Assembly: GCA_046566145.1 (NCBI GenBank)
Contig: JBKHXF010000025.1
Location: 34,826-98,825 of the forward strand
Length of the DNA stretch: 64,000 nt
DNA from: JBKHXF01 sp046566145
Lineage (GTDB): Bacteria > Actinomycetota > Nitriliruptoria > Nitriliruptorales > Nitriliruptoraceae
Direction of reading: 5' to 3'
How positions within the stretch are numbered: the stretch's first letter is position 1; every line of letters begins with the position of its first letter. Under the pieces are notes generated by a model that saw only the letters and a list, made by a program, of their open reading frames with translations, had not been told where the DNA came from and searched no databases. Below are positions 41,054 to 49,776 of the stretch, piece after piece. The translations under genes and the position numbers were made by a program.

Positions 41054-42184
41054 GTGGCCGACCACGACACCCCGATCGCGACGGAACCGCGCATGGATCC
41101 GTCCGCGCTGCTGCCGCCCGACGAGCCGGTCCACCTGCTCGACGCGGACGGCACCTTCCACGAGTCGGAGGAGTACCCCCTCGACCTCAAGGACGAGCAG
41201 CTCCGCGACCTCTACAAGCTCATGGTCGTGACCCGCAAGGTCGACCGCGAGGCCATCAACCTGCAGCGCCAGGGCCAGCTCGGCGTCTACGCGTCGTGCA
41301 TGGGCCAGGAGGCCGCGCAGGTCGGTGGCGCGTACGCGCTGGGCGAGAACGACTGGGTCTTCCCGTCGTACCGCGAGATGGGCGCGGCGATGGTCCGCGG
41401 CGTCGACGCGGCCGCGCTGCTGCACCTCTACCGGGGCACGTGGCTGTCGAACCACGACCCGTACGAGCACAACTTCGGGCTCATGTCGATCCCGATCGGC
41501 ACCCAGGCGCTGCACGCCGCCGGGTTCGCGATGGGGGCGAAGTTCGACGCCAACCCCATCGTGACGATGGTGTACTTCGGCGACGGGGCCACTTCCGAGG
41601 GCGACCCGCACGAGGCCATGAACTTCGCCGGCGTGTTCAGGGCGCCGTGCATCTTCTTCGTGCAGAACAACCAGTACGCGATCTCGGTGCCGCTGAGCGC
41701 CCAGACCGCCGCTCCGACGCTGGCCCACAAGGCCGTCGGGTACGGCTTCCCCGGCTACCGGGTCGACGGCAACGACGTGCTGGCGACCTACGCCGTCACG
41801 AAGCGGGCCGTCGAGCGGGCCCGGTCGGGTGACGGCCCGGCGCTCATCGAGGCGCTGACCTACCGCATGGAGGCGCACACCACCTCCGACGACCCCACCC
41901 GCTACCGCACCAAGGAGGAGCTCGAGGCGGCCTCCCGCATCGACCCGATCGCCCGCATGAAGGCGTTCCTGCTCCAGAAGGACCTCTACGACGAGGTCCT
42001 CGAGCAGGCGATCGAGGACCACGCCGCTGCCGAGGCGCAGCGCATGCGTGACGAGATCTACGACGCCGAGCACGGCGACCCGCGGGAGCTGTTCGAGCAC
42101 GTGTACGTGGACCCGACCGGTCACTTCGAGCGCCAGAAGGCACAGCTCGAGGCCGAGCTCGGGGCGATGGGCGAGGAGGCCTGA
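41054..42184 (+). CDS. pdhA: 2-oxoacid dehydrogenase E1 component, alpha subunit
   Basis: ThDP-dependent decarboxylase subunit of the pyruvate or branched-chain 2-oxoacid dehydrogenase complex. The 376-residue protein has LGVYASCMGQEAAQVG, the ThDP/Mg motif starting GDGATSEGD and ending QNNQYAIS (about residues 175-215), and the phosphorylation-loop equivalent RMEAHTTSDDPTRYR. An E1 alpha/beta heterotetramer is used instead of the AceE homodimer common in actinobacteria. GTG 41054 has GAGGAG nine bases upstream. Substrate cannot be fixed from sequence; the mycobacterial BkdABC complex has the same layout. Confidence 0.9.
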   Translation: MADHDTPIATEPRMDPSALLPPDEPVHLLDADGTFHESEEYPLDLKDEQLRDLYKLMVVTRKVDREAINLQRQGQLGVYASCMGQEAAQVGGAYALGENDWVFPSYREMGAAMVRGVDAAALLHLYRGTWLSNHDPYEHNFGLMSIPIGTQALHAAGFAMGAKFDANPIVTMVYFGDGATSEGDPHEAMNFAGVFRAPCIFFVQNNQYAISVPLSAQTAAPTLAHKAVGYGFPGYRVDGNDVLATYAVTKRAVERARSGDGPALIEALTYRMEAHTTSDDPTRYRTKEELEAASRIDPIARMKAFLLQKDLYDEVLEQAIEDHAAAEAQRMRDEIYDAEHGDPRELFEHVYVDPTGHFERQKAQLEAELGAMGEEA

Positions 42185-42185
42185 G

Positions 42186-43157
42186 ATGGCGGTCACGATG
42201 GCGCAGGCGATCAACAAGGCCCTGCACGACGCCATGTCCGAGGACGAGAAGGTCCTGGTCTTCGGCGAGGACGTCGGCAAGCTCGGTGGCGTGTTCCGCG
42301 TCACCGACAAGCTGCAGGACGCGTTCGGCGAGCAGCGCGTGTACGACACGCCGCTGGCGGAGTCCGGGATCATCGGCACCGCCGTGGGCCTCGCGCTCTA
42401 CGGCTGGCGGCCGGTCCCGGAGATGCAGTTCGACGGGTTCACCTACCCGGCGTTCGAGCAGATCGTGTCCCACGTCGCGAAGATGCGGAACCGCTCGCGC
42501 GGCACGGTCAAGCTCCCCATCACCATCCGGATCCCCTACGGCGGCGGCATCGGTGCCGTCGAGCACCACTCGGAGTCGCCCGAGTCGTACTGGGTCCACA
42601 CCGCGGGCCTGAAGGTCTTCACGCCGGGCACCCCCGAGGACGGGTACTCGATGATGCGCGAGGCCATCGCGATGGACGACCCGTGCATCTTCCTCGAGCC
42701 CAAGCGCCGGTACTGGATGAAGTCCGACGCGGAGCTCCCGATCACCACCGAGCCCGCGCACGAGGCGGTCGTCCGGCGCGAGGGCACCGACGCGACCATC
42801 GTCGCGTACGGCCCGATGGTGAAGACGGCCATGGAGGCCGCCGAGGCCGCGCAGGAGGAGGGCTGGGACCTCGAGGTCCTCGACCTGCGCTCGCTCAACC
42901 CGCTCGACGAGCCGACGATCGTCGCCTCGGCGCAGCGGACCGGGCGGATGATCGTGGTGCACGAGGCCGCCCAGACGCTCGGCGTCTCGGCCGAGATCGC
43001 CGCGCGCGTCCAGGAGCTGGCCTTCTACCACCTCGAGGCGCCGGTCCTGCGGGCCACCGGCTTCGACACGCCGTACCCGCCGGCGATGCTCGAGGAGTTC
43101 TGGCTGCCGAGCGTGGACCGGATCCTCGACCTCGTCGAGCGGTCGCTCGCCTACTGA
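42186..43157 (+). CDS. pdhB: 2-oxoacid dehydrogenase E1 component, beta subunit
   Basis: Transketolase-like partner of the E1 alpha subunit. The 323-residue protein has TMAQAINKALHDAM, VFGEDVGKLGGVFRVT, RVYDTPLAESGIIGTAVGLAL, and MQFDGFTYPAFEQIVSH, all standard for PdhB/BkdB. IRIPYGGGIGAVEHHSES is also present. ATG 42186 follows the E1 alpha stop by one base. A 14-bp hairpin separates it from the E2 gene. Confidence 0.93.
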   Translation: MAVTMAQAINKALHDAMSEDEKVLVFGEDVGKLGGVFRVTDKLQDAFGEQRVYDTPLAESGIIGTAVGLALYGWRPVPEMQFDGFTYPAFEQIVSHVAKMRNRSRGTVKLPITIRIPYGGGIGAVEHHSESPESYWVHTAGLKVFTPGTPEDGYSMMREAIAMDDPCIFLEPKRRYWMKSDAELPITTEPAHEAVVRREGTDATIVAYGPMVKTAMEAAEAAQEEGWDLEVLDLRSLNPLDEPTIVASAQRTGRMIVVHEAAQTLGVSAEIAARVQELAFYHLEAPVLRATGFDTPYPPAMLEEFWLPSVDRILDLVERSLAY

Positions 43158-43163
43158 CCACCA

Positions 43164-43194
43164 CGCCGCCCCGCCACCGCGTGGCGGGGCGGCG
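43164..43194 (+). repeat. Intra-operon hairpin between E1 beta and E2
   Basis: A perfect 14-bp inverted repeat (43164-43177 with 43181-43194) around a CGC loop, seven bases after the E1 beta stop and 35 bases before the E2 ATG. All four genes of the complex lie on one strand, so it is likely a processing or partial-termination signal that tunes E1:E2/E3 ratio. Confidence 0.65.
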
Positions 43195-43228
43195 GCCGGT
43201 GGACGACACACGAGAGGGTGTGGAACCC

Positions 43229-44671
43229 ATGTCCGACATCAAGGACTTCAAGCTGCCCGACCTCGGCGAGGGGCTCGAGGAGGGCGAGATCGTCAAGTGG
43301 CTCGTCGACGTCGGTGACGTCGTCGAGCTGAACCAGGAGATCGTCGAGGTCGAGACCGCCAAGGCCGTCGTGGCCGTGCCGGTCCCGTTCGCCGGCACGA
43401 TCGTCGAGAAGGTCGGTGAGCCGGGCGAGACCCTCGAGGTCGGCACGGTCATCTGCCGCATCGACACCACCGGCGGGGCCGCGCCGGCCGCCGGCGGCGA
43501 CGCCGCGCCGGCCGACGCCGCGCCCGAGCAGGGCGACCTGCTGGCCGAGGTCGGCCAGGGCGCGGGCGGCAACACCGGCCTCGACGCCGACGCCGAGCCG
43601 CAGCCGCTCGTCGGGTACGGCCAGAAGGAGGGCGGCTCGCGCCGTCGCCGTGGCGGTGCCGCCGCGGCCGCCGGCGCGGGCGCCGTGACCGCGGCCGTGA
43701 AGCCGCTCGCCAAGCCCCCCGTGCGCAAGCTCGCCAAGGACCTCGGGGTCGACCTCGCCGCCATCGCGCCCGGCTCGGGCGACGGCGGGGTCATCACCCG
43801 CGAGGACGTGCACGCCGCGGCGTCGGGTGGCGCCCCGCAGCAGCCTGCCGCGGCCGCCCAGCCGGCCGCCGCGCCGCCGCAGCCCGCGGCCCCGGCCGCG
43901 CCGGCGCCCGTGCTCACCGCCGTCGGCGGTGGCGAGAAGCCGGTCCCCGGCTTCCGTGGCCGCGTGCCCGGCGAGGTCGAGAAGGTCGCCGGGATCCGCA
44001 AGCGCATCATCGAGAAGATGGAGCAGTCGCGCCGGGACATCCCGCACGCCCTGTGCTCCACCGACGCCGACGTCACGGCGCTGTGGGAGCTGCGCAACGA
44101 CCTGACCGCCGATGCCCGCGCGCAGGGCTTCGACGTGAAGATCACGCCGTACACGCTGGTGATGCGGGCGACCGTGCTGGCGCTGCGACGCTTCCCGACG
44201 CTCAACGCCGTCTACGACCAGAAGGCAGGCGAGATCCGGCTGCTCGAGCACATCAACCTCGGGCTCGCCGTCGACACCGACCGCGGCCTGATCGTCGCCA
44301 ACATCAAGGACGCCCACAGCAAGTCGCTGCTGCAGATCGCGCAGGAGGCGTCCGTGCTGGCCGAGAAGTGCCGCACCGGCACCGCCACGCCGGCGGAGCT
44401 GACCGGCGGGACGTTCACCACCGACAACTACGGGTTCTTCGGCAACGACGACGGCAACCCCATCATCAACGCGCCCGAGGTCGGCATCCTGGGCGTCGGC
44501 GCGATGCGGGAACGGCCCTGGGTCGTCGACGGGCAGATCGCCGTGCGTCGGGTCACCCGGTTCCAGCTCGCCTTCGACCACCGCGTGTGCGACGGCGGCG
44601 AGGCCGGCCGGTTCGTCACGCACGTCGCGGAGCTGTGCGAGAACCCGTCGCGCATGCTGCTGCACAGCTGA
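43229..44671 (+). CDS. pdhC: 2-oxoacid dehydrogenase E2 component (dihydrolipoamide acyltransferase)
   Basis: Core acyltransferase, 480 residues. An N-terminal lipoyl domain (residues 3-80) has Lys in EVETAKAVV. A long Ala/Pro/Gly linker follows. The E3-binding domain is PPVRKLAKDLGVDLAAI with GDGGVITREDV (about 163-198). A second Ala/Pro/Gln linker leads to the catalytic domain, with KIT...TLVMRA and the active-site His/Asp in FDHRVCDGGEAGRF. ATG 43229 is chosen; the ribosome site is weak (GAGAGGGTG). Longer and more repetitive linkers than mycobacterial BkdC. Confidence 0.93.
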   Translation: MSDIKDFKLPDLGEGLEEGEIVKWLVDVGDVVELNQEIVEVETAKAVVAVPVPFAGTIVEKVGEPGETLEVGTVICRIDTTGGAAPAAGGDAAPADAAPEQGDLLAEVGQGAGGNTGLDADAEPQPLVGYGQKEGGSRRRRGGAAAAAGAGAVTAAVKPLAKPPVRKLAKDLGVDLAAIAPGSGDGGVITREDVHAAASGGAPQQPAAAAQPAAAPPQPAAPAAPAPVLTAVGGGEKPVPGFRGRVPGEVEKVAGIRKRIIEKMEQSRRDIPHALCSTDADVTALWELRNDLTADARAQGFDVKITPYTLVMRATVLALRRFPTLNAVYDQKAGEIRLLEHINLGLAVDTDRGLIVANIKDAHSKSLLQIAQEASVLAEKCRTGTATPAELTGGTFTTDNYGFFGNDDGNPIINAPEVGILGVGAMRERPWVVDGQIAVRRVTRFQLAFDHRVCDGGEAGRFVTHVAELCENPSRMLLHS

Positions 44672-44682
44672 GGAGGCGCACC

Positions 44683-46116
44683 GTGGCACACGACATCGTC
44701 GTCATCGGCGGGGGGCCCGGCGGGTACGCCGTGGCCTTCCGCGCCGTCGCCCGCGGCCTCGACGTCGCCCTGGTCGAGAAGGACGCCGTCGGCGGGACCT
44801 GCCTCAACCGGGGCTGCATCCCGTCGAAGTCGATCCTGCACGTCGCCGAGGTCCTCGAGGAGGTGCACCGCGCCTCCAGCTTCGGCCTCAAGGTCACCTA
44901 CGAGGGGATCGACGGCGAGGCGCTCGACGGGTTCCGCACCAGGGTGATGGACCAGCTCCGCAACGGGCTCGCGTTCCTCGTCAAGCAGCGCACCACCTTC
45001 CACGAGGGCACCGGTCGGATCGTCGACGCCGCCGGCGCCACCAAGGTCGTCGAGGTGACGCGGGCCGACGGCACCACCGAGCGGGTCGAGGCGAAGCACG
45101 TCGTCATCGCGACCGGGTCCGTCGCGCGCTCCCTGCCGTTCGCCGAGGTGGACGGGGAGGTCGTGCAGACCTCCGACCAGGCGCTGTGGTTCACCCGGGC
45201 CCCCGAGCGCGCCGTCATCATCGGCGCCGGTGCCATCGGCATGGAGTTCGCCTCCATGTGGGCGCCGATGGGCACCGAGGTCACCGTCGTGGAGGCGCTC
45301 GACCGCGCCCTGCCGCTGGAGGACCCCGACAGCTCCAAGGCCATCGAGCGGGCGTACAGGAAGCGCGGCATCGAGGTCCTGACCTCCGCCAGCGTGAAGG
45401 ACGTTGCCCGCGACGGCGCCGTCGGCCGCGTGTCGGTCGAGGTGGGCGGCGAGGTCCGCGAGCTCACCGCCGATGTCGTGCTCGTGGCGGTCGGCCGAGG
45501 GCCCAACACCGCCGGCGTCGGGGCCGCCGAGCTGGGCGTGCTCGACGAGCGCGGGTTCGTCGTCACCGACGACCTCGGCCGGACCAGCGTCGACGGCGTC
45601 TGGGCGGTCGGCGACGTCCGCCCGACCCTCGCGCTCGCGCACGCCGCGTTCGCCGAGGGCTTCGTCGTCGCGGACGCGATCGCCGGCCGGGACGTCCAGC
45701 CGGTCGACCACACCCAGACCCCGCGGGTGACCTACTGCCACCCCGAGGTCGCCAGCGTCGGGCTCACCGAGCCCGAGGCCCGCGAGCAGCTCGGCGACGA
45801 CGCCGTCGTCACGACCACCTACTCGCTGAAGGCCAACGCGAAGGGGATCATCGCCGGCACCGACGGCTTCGTGAAGCTCGTGTGCCGCAAGGCGCCCGCC
45901 GGCGCGGTCGGTGAGCCCGACGAGACGGGTGAGGTGCTCGGCGTCCACATCGTGGGGCCGCACGCCACCGACCTCATCGCGGAGGGGGCGCTGGCAACCG
46001 CGTGGGAGGCGCTGCCGAGCGAGCTGGCCGCCATCACACACGCGCACCCGAGCCTCTACGAGGCGATCGGGGAGGCGTTCCAGGCCGCGGCCGGGGTGCC
46101 GTTCCACGGCCACTGA
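44683..46116 (+). CDS. lpdA: Dihydrolipoyl dehydrogenase (E3)
   Basis: FAD/NAD-dependent disulfide oxidoreductase that reoxidises the E2 lipoyl group. The 477-residue protein shows the FAD loop VIGGGPGGYAVA, the redox-active cysteines in GGTCLNRGCIPSK (about residues 36-48), and the NAD loop IIGAGAIGMEF. VWAVGDV (FAD second motif) and the His-Glu pair region ITHAHPSLYEAIGEA near the end complete it. GTG 44683 has AGGAGG six bases upstream. It ends the four-gene complex operon. Confidence 0.96.
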   Translation: MAHDIVVIGGGPGGYAVAFRAVARGLDVALVEKDAVGGTCLNRGCIPSKSILHVAEVLEEVHRASSFGLKVTYEGIDGEALDGFRTRVMDQLRNGLAFLVKQRTTFHEGTGRIVDAAGATKVVEVTRADGTTERVEAKHVVIATGSVARSLPFAEVDGEVVQTSDQALWFTRAPERAVIIGAGAIGMEFASMWAPMGTEVTVVEALDRALPLEDPDSSKAIERAYRKRGIEVLTSASVKDVARDGAVGRVSVEVGGEVRELTADVVLVAVGRGPNTAGVGAAELGVLDERGFVVTDDLGRTSVDGVWAVGDVRPTLALAHAAFAEGFVVADAIAGRDVQPVDHTQTPRVTYCHPEVASVGLTEPEAREQLGDDAVVTTTYSLKANAKGIIAGTDGFVKLVCRKAPAGAVGEPDETGEVLGVHIVGPHATDLIAEGALATAWEALPSELAAITHAHPSLYEAIGEAFQAAAGVPFHGH

Positions 46117-46259
46117 CCGACCTGCCCCTGCACGAGCGGCCCGTCACCGAGGTGGCGGGGCGTCGTCGTTGGCCGGACGTCGGTGTCGTGCGGCCGCCGG
46201 CGCGGGCAGGGTCGGGCGTGCACCCGCCCCCCCGTGCACCTGACCCTGAGGAGCGATCG

Positions 46260-46514
46260 ATGGCTGACGACCACGGACCGTCCGTCAAGGACGACGCGCG
46301 CTACGAGGCCCTGCGCGAGCAGGGCATGAGCAAGGAGAAGGCGGCTCGGATCGCGAACTCCGACCCGCACGAGACCGGCCGTCGTGGCGGCGAGGCGCCG
46401 CCGTACGAGGAGTGGACGAAGGACGAGCTCTATGAGCGCGCGAAGGAGCTCGACGTCGAGGGGCGCTCGGGCATGACGAAGGACGAGCTGATCGAGGCGC
46501 TGCGGCGCGGCTGA
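46260..46514 (+). CDS. Small Rho-termination-factor-N-like (SAP-like) protein
   Basis: An 84-residue charged protein. The middle reads MSKEKAARIANSDP...GRRGGEAPPYEEW, and the last 35 residues (WTKDELYERAKELDVEGRSGMTKDELIEALRRG in outline) form a SAP/Rho-N-like helix-extended loop-helix. Such small proteins are widespread in high-GC actinobacteria and are suspected nucleic-acid binders. ATG 46260 has GAGGAG six bases upstream. Confidence 0.72.
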   Translation: MADDHGPSVKDDARYEALREQGMSKEKAARIANSDPHETGRRGGEAPPYEEWTKDELYERAKELDVEGRSGMTKDELIEALRRG

Positions 46515-46553
46515 GCCGGCCGTCCGGCCGGGTCGGCCCACCGAACGGATGGT

Positions 46554-46559
46554 TAGACT
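46554..46559 (+). promoter_or_regulatory. Candidate -10 element (TAGACT)
   Basis: TAGACT is in the short AT-richer stretch 35 bases before the quinone reductase ATG. No -35 is recognised. Confidence 0.4.
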
Positions 46560-46593
46560 TGCAACCACTTCCGCGACCCGCAGGGACGACCCG

Positions 46594-47697
46594 ATGAGCG
46601 ACACCGCGACCGAGCCCGACACGAGCCGCGGCGACGGCGAGCACACCGGCTACGTCGAGGAGCGGTTCGAGCGCGACACGGCGTACATCACCGACCGCGT
46701 CGTGGCCGACCCGTCGGCCGCCACGCCGAAGGACGGGGGCGTCCTCTGGCCCGTCGAGGCCGGGCGCTACCGCCTCGTCGTGGCGCGCGCGTGCCCGTGG
46801 GCCAACCGGGCCGTCATCGTCCGGCGCCTGCTCGGCCTCGAGGACGCCATCTCGATGGGCATCTGCGGGCCGGTGCACGACTGGCGCTCCTGGACCTTCG
46901 ACCTCGACCCGGGCGAGGTGGACCCGGTCCTCGGCATCCCGCGCCTGCGCGACGCGTACCTGGCGCGCTTCCCCGAGTACCCGAAGGGCATCACCGTCCC
47001 GGCGCTCGTCGAGGTCGCCAGCGGGAAGGTCGTCACCAACGACTTCTGGTCCATGACCGCCGACTTCGCCACCGAGTGGACCGAACACCACCGTGACGGT
47101 GCGCCCGACCTGTACCCCGAGGCGCACCGTGACGAGATCGAGACGGTCAGCCGGGAGTTCTACGAGGACGTGAACGACGGCGTCTACAAGTGCGGCTTCG
47201 CGGGCTCCCAGGGCGCCTACGAGGAGGCCTACGACGCGCTGTTCGGCCGGCTCGACGCGCTGTCCGAGCGCCTCGAGCGCCGGCGCTACCTCGTCGGCGA
47301 CACCATCACCCTCGCCGACGTGCGGCTCTGGACGACCCTGGCGCGCTTCGACGCGGTCTACCACGGCCACTTCAAGGCGAACCGGCACAAGCTCACCGAG
47401 CTGCCGGTGCTGTGGGCGTACGCCCGCGACCTCTACCAGACCCCCGGCTTCGGGGACACGATCGACTGGGTCCAGGTCAAGGAGCACTACTACGCCACGC
47501 ACCTCGACATCAACCCCACCGGGGTGGTGCCGAAGGGACCCGACCCGGCGCCCTGGCTCGAGCCCCACGGGCGCCAGCAGCTCGGCGGTCGCCCGTTCGG
47601 CGACGGGACCCCGCCCGGCCCGCCGCCGGCGGGGGAGCGGGTCCCCGTCGCGAACAACCCGACGCTCGCCGAGGACGGGACGGTCCGGACGGGCTGA
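46594..47697 (+). CDS. Glutathionyl/mycothiolyl-hydroquinone reductase (GST superfamily)
   Basis: A 367-residue member of the YqjG/ECM4-like xi-class GST family, which reduces thiol-conjugated hydroquinones. The catalytic Cys is in VVARACPWANRAVI (about residues 56-72), the family's CPWA motif. SMGICGPVHDWRSW and FPEYPKGITVPALVE follow, then an all-helical C domain with RYLVGDTITLADVRLWTTLARFDAVY in outline and HYYATHLDINPTGVVP near the end. In an actinobacterium the thiol is likely mycothiol; this is inferred. ATG 46594 is used. Confidence 0.9.
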   Translation: MSDTATEPDTSRGDGEHTGYVEERFERDTAYITDRVVADPSAATPKDGGVLWPVEAGRYRLVVARACPWANRAVIVRRLLGLEDAISMGICGPVHDWRSWTFDLDPGEVDPVLGIPRLRDAYLARFPEYPKGITVPALVEVASGKVVTNDFWSMTADFATEWTEHHRDGAPDLYPEAHRDEIETVSREFYEDVNDGVYKCGFAGSQGAYEEAYDALFGRLDALSERLERRRYLVGDTITLADVRLWTTLARFDAVYHGHFKANRHKLTELPVLWAYARDLYQTPGFGDTIDWVQVKEHYYATHLDINPTGVVPKGPDPAPWLEPHGRQQLGGRPFGDGTPPGPPPAGERVPVANNPTLAEDGTVRTG

Positions 47698-47702
47698 CCG
47701 GG

Positions 47703-48242
47703 TCAGGCGGTGACGCCGGCGAAGGCCGTGCGTGCGGCGTCGAGACGGAGCTCCTCGAGCACCTCGCGGTGCTCCTCCGCGCGTCCTTCGAGCTCGTCGA
47801 GGTCGACGTCGGCCGGGAGCGCGTCGGGTGGCAGGGCGACCCGCAGCGAGCGCCAGAGCGCGCGTCGACCCGTGACCCCCAGCATGAGCGCCTCGAGTTC
47901 GACCAGCAGGCTCAGCGGGGACGTACCGGTGAGCTGGCCGTTGAGCTTCGCCCGACCGATCCGCTCGCCGACGCGGGCCGCCACCTGCTTGGTCGTCGAG
48001 GTCCGCATGCCGAGGTGCCGGACGATGCGGTCCAGCACGTCGCGCTCGGCCTCCAGGTCGGCGGCGATCCGGCCGACGGTGGCGCCGACCGCGTCGTCCG
48101 GGTGCTCCTCACAGATCCGGCGAGCGAGCGCGAGGCCGCCGGAGGAGCCGGCCATGTGGTCGGAGAGGTAGGTCTGGAGCAGGGTGCGGGGCGGCGCGTC
48201 GTCGTAGGTGACGGCGGGCGGGGTGTCGGGCGTGTCGCGCAT
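47703..48242 (-). CDS. Conserved helical protein, unknown function
   Basis: A 179-residue, cysteine-free helical protein. Key stretch: LLQTYLSDHMAGSSGGLALARRICEE, then LEAERDVLDRIVRHLGM and LELEALMLGVTGRRALW. The spacing of Glu/His in long helices resembles a ferritin-like four-helix bundle, but no clear metal ligand set can be assigned. ATG 48242 has GAGGAG six bases upstream. It is convergent with the quinone reductase and upstream of the VanY-like gene's terminus. Confidence 0.68.
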   Translation of the reverse strand: MRDTPDTPPAVTYDDAPPRTLLQTYLSDHMAGSSGGLALARRICEEHPDDAVGATVGRIAADLEAERDVLDRIVRHLGMRTSTTKQVAARVGERIGRAKLNGQLTGTSPLSLLVELEALMLGVTGRRALWRSLRVALPPDALPADVDLDELEGRAEEHREVLEELRLDAARTAFAGVTA

Positions 48243-48368
48243 CCGTGGCTCCTCGCGCTCGGCGACGTGGGTCCCGCCTCCGCGGGCGGGTGCCCCAGTC
48301 GAGCCCGGCCTCGCCGGTACCGCCACGGCTGCCCGGCCGGCCGGTCGGACGGCCGGGTCCACCCGGGG

Positions 48369-49682
48369 TCAGCCGGTGACGTCGTCGCGGTCCGGTCGCT
48401 GGGCGGCCAGCGCCGGTCCCACCCACTCCCAGTGGTGGTTGTCCGTCGTCAGGAAGTCGCCGCCCCAGCGGAACCCGTGGCGCGCGAAGGCGGCGACCAC
48501 CTCCTCCGGCGGCACCTCCCCGCCGCCCGGCTGGGCGAGGTCCACGTTGATGTCGATCGCGATGCCCCACGTGTGCCTCGACAGGCGCGCTCCGTCGGTC
48601 CGGATCCGCCGTGGGTACCAGCAGCCGCCGTAGCGGGCGGGGTCGACCCACCCCCCGAACCCCGCGGCGACGACGTCCTCGAGCGCGGCGGTCAGGTCGT
48701 CGATGATGCCGGCGTGGCAGGTGACGCTGCCGAGCAGTGGCACCTCGCGGGTGACGACGTGCTCGTCGCGGAAGGCGGGGTCGATGTCGACCTCCCGGAC
48801 GCCGTCGCGCGGACGGAAGGCCGGCTCCCCGAAGCGCTCCTTCACCTGGGACAGCGACAGCACCAGCGGCGCGCGCCTCGCCTCCTGGCCACCGGTGCCG
48901 GCGTCGACGACGCGCGCGGTCACGTCGGCCGGGAGGGTCGCGGCGAGCGCGTCGGCGAGCGCGTCGGTCTCGGCCCCCGCGCCGGCGGTGTGCCGGACGA
49001 CGAGGCTCCCGTCCGGCTCGATGCCGAGCGCGTCCGCGTCCGCGACGTGGGCGACGACCTCGGCGCGGCCGGCCGTCCAGTCCGACACGACCCCGACCAC
49101 GCGCAGCACGGTGCCGCCGGTGAACCCCAGCCGACCGCCGGCGCCGATCCGTCGCAGCGCCGCCCCGGTGTCGGTCAGCAGCGCCTCGCCGGGCCGCAGG
49201 GCCGCCACCGCGTCCCGGTGGGGGCCGGGAGCGAGGACGTCGGGGTGGGTCGCCGGGTCGACGGCGGCGACGTCGACGGGCACGGCGAACCCGGCGGGGA
49301 GGTCGAGCGCCCCGGCGCCGGCGGCATCGAACGCCGCGACGAGGCCCAGCGTCTCCGAGCGCGTGTGCGCCACGGCGTCGACGGACGGGAGCGCCGCCAC
49401 CACGTCGACGAGGTCGACGGTGATGTCGCCGCGACCCCAGGCCAGCAGGGTCCCACGCGGGTCCGCCGGCTCGGCGGCCGGGTCGTCGGGTGTGCGGGAC
49501 GGGTCGTCGCCCGGATCCGTGGAGGTGGCGTCGGGCGAGGCGGTCGACGGGGCGGCGCGGTCCTGGCCCGGCGTGACGGTCCCGGTGCAGGCGCCGGCGG
49601 CGACCAGCAGGGTCGCGAGGAGGGCCGGCGTCCGCCGGCGCCGAGGCCGGACCGCGCGGGGAGGGAGGATCGAGGTGCGCAC
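48369..49682 (-). CDS. VanY-like D-alanyl-D-alanine carboxypeptidase lipoprotein (M15)
   Basis: A 437-residue secreted peptidase. The N terminus is basic, then TPALLATLLVAAGACTG forms a signal with a probable lipobox at Cys34. A Pro/Asp/Ser linker (about 35-75) leads to a large middle domain, then the M15 zinc site near the C terminus: SRHTWGIAIDINV (His and Asp ligands) and HHWEWVG (His). SVTCHAGIIDDLTAAL may contribute Cys to a disulfide. GTG 49682 is used, with poor ribosome site. Likely trims peptidoglycan stem peptides. The unusual middle domain has no recognised family. Confidence 0.82.
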   Translation of the reverse strand: MRTSILPPRAVRPRRRRTPALLATLLVAAGACTGTVTPGQDRAAPSTASPDATSTDPGDDPSRTPDDPAAEPADPRGTLLAWGRGDITVDLVDVVAALPSVDAVAHTRSETLGLVAAFDAAGAGALDLPAGFAVPVDVAAVDPATHPDVLAPGPHRDAVAALRPGEALLTDTGAALRRIGAGGRLGFTGGTVLRVVGVVSDWTAGRAEVVAHVADADALGIEPDGSLVVRHTAGAGAETDALADALAATLPADVTARVVDAGTGGQEARRAPLVLSLSQVKERFGEPAFRPRDGVREVDIDPAFRDEHVVTREVPLLGSVTCHAGIIDDLTAALEDVVAAGFGGWVDPARYGGCWYPRRIRTDGARLSRHTWGIAIDINVDLAQPGGGEVPPEEVVAAFARHGFRWGGDFLTTDNHHWEWVGPALAAQRPDRDDVTG

Positions 49683-49729
49683 GCGGGGGGCAACGCGGAC
49701 CGCCGGCGCGCGGTTCCCCGCGTACCGAC

Positions 49730-49735
49730 TAGTAT
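49730..49735 (+). promoter_or_regulatory. Candidate -10 element (TAGTAT)
   Basis: TAGTAT, the best -10 match in the region, lies 41 bases before the flavoprotein GTG. No -35 is evident at 16-18 bp. Confidence 0.4.
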
Positions 49736-49776
49736 CCACCGCCGCACACGCGCGAGCGACGAGAGGGAGCGCACAC

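Noticed and set aside
46200..46245. Inverted GTGCAC copies after the E3 gene as a terminator
   Set aside because: The arms are short and interrupted by a C-run; no stable stem could be drawn.
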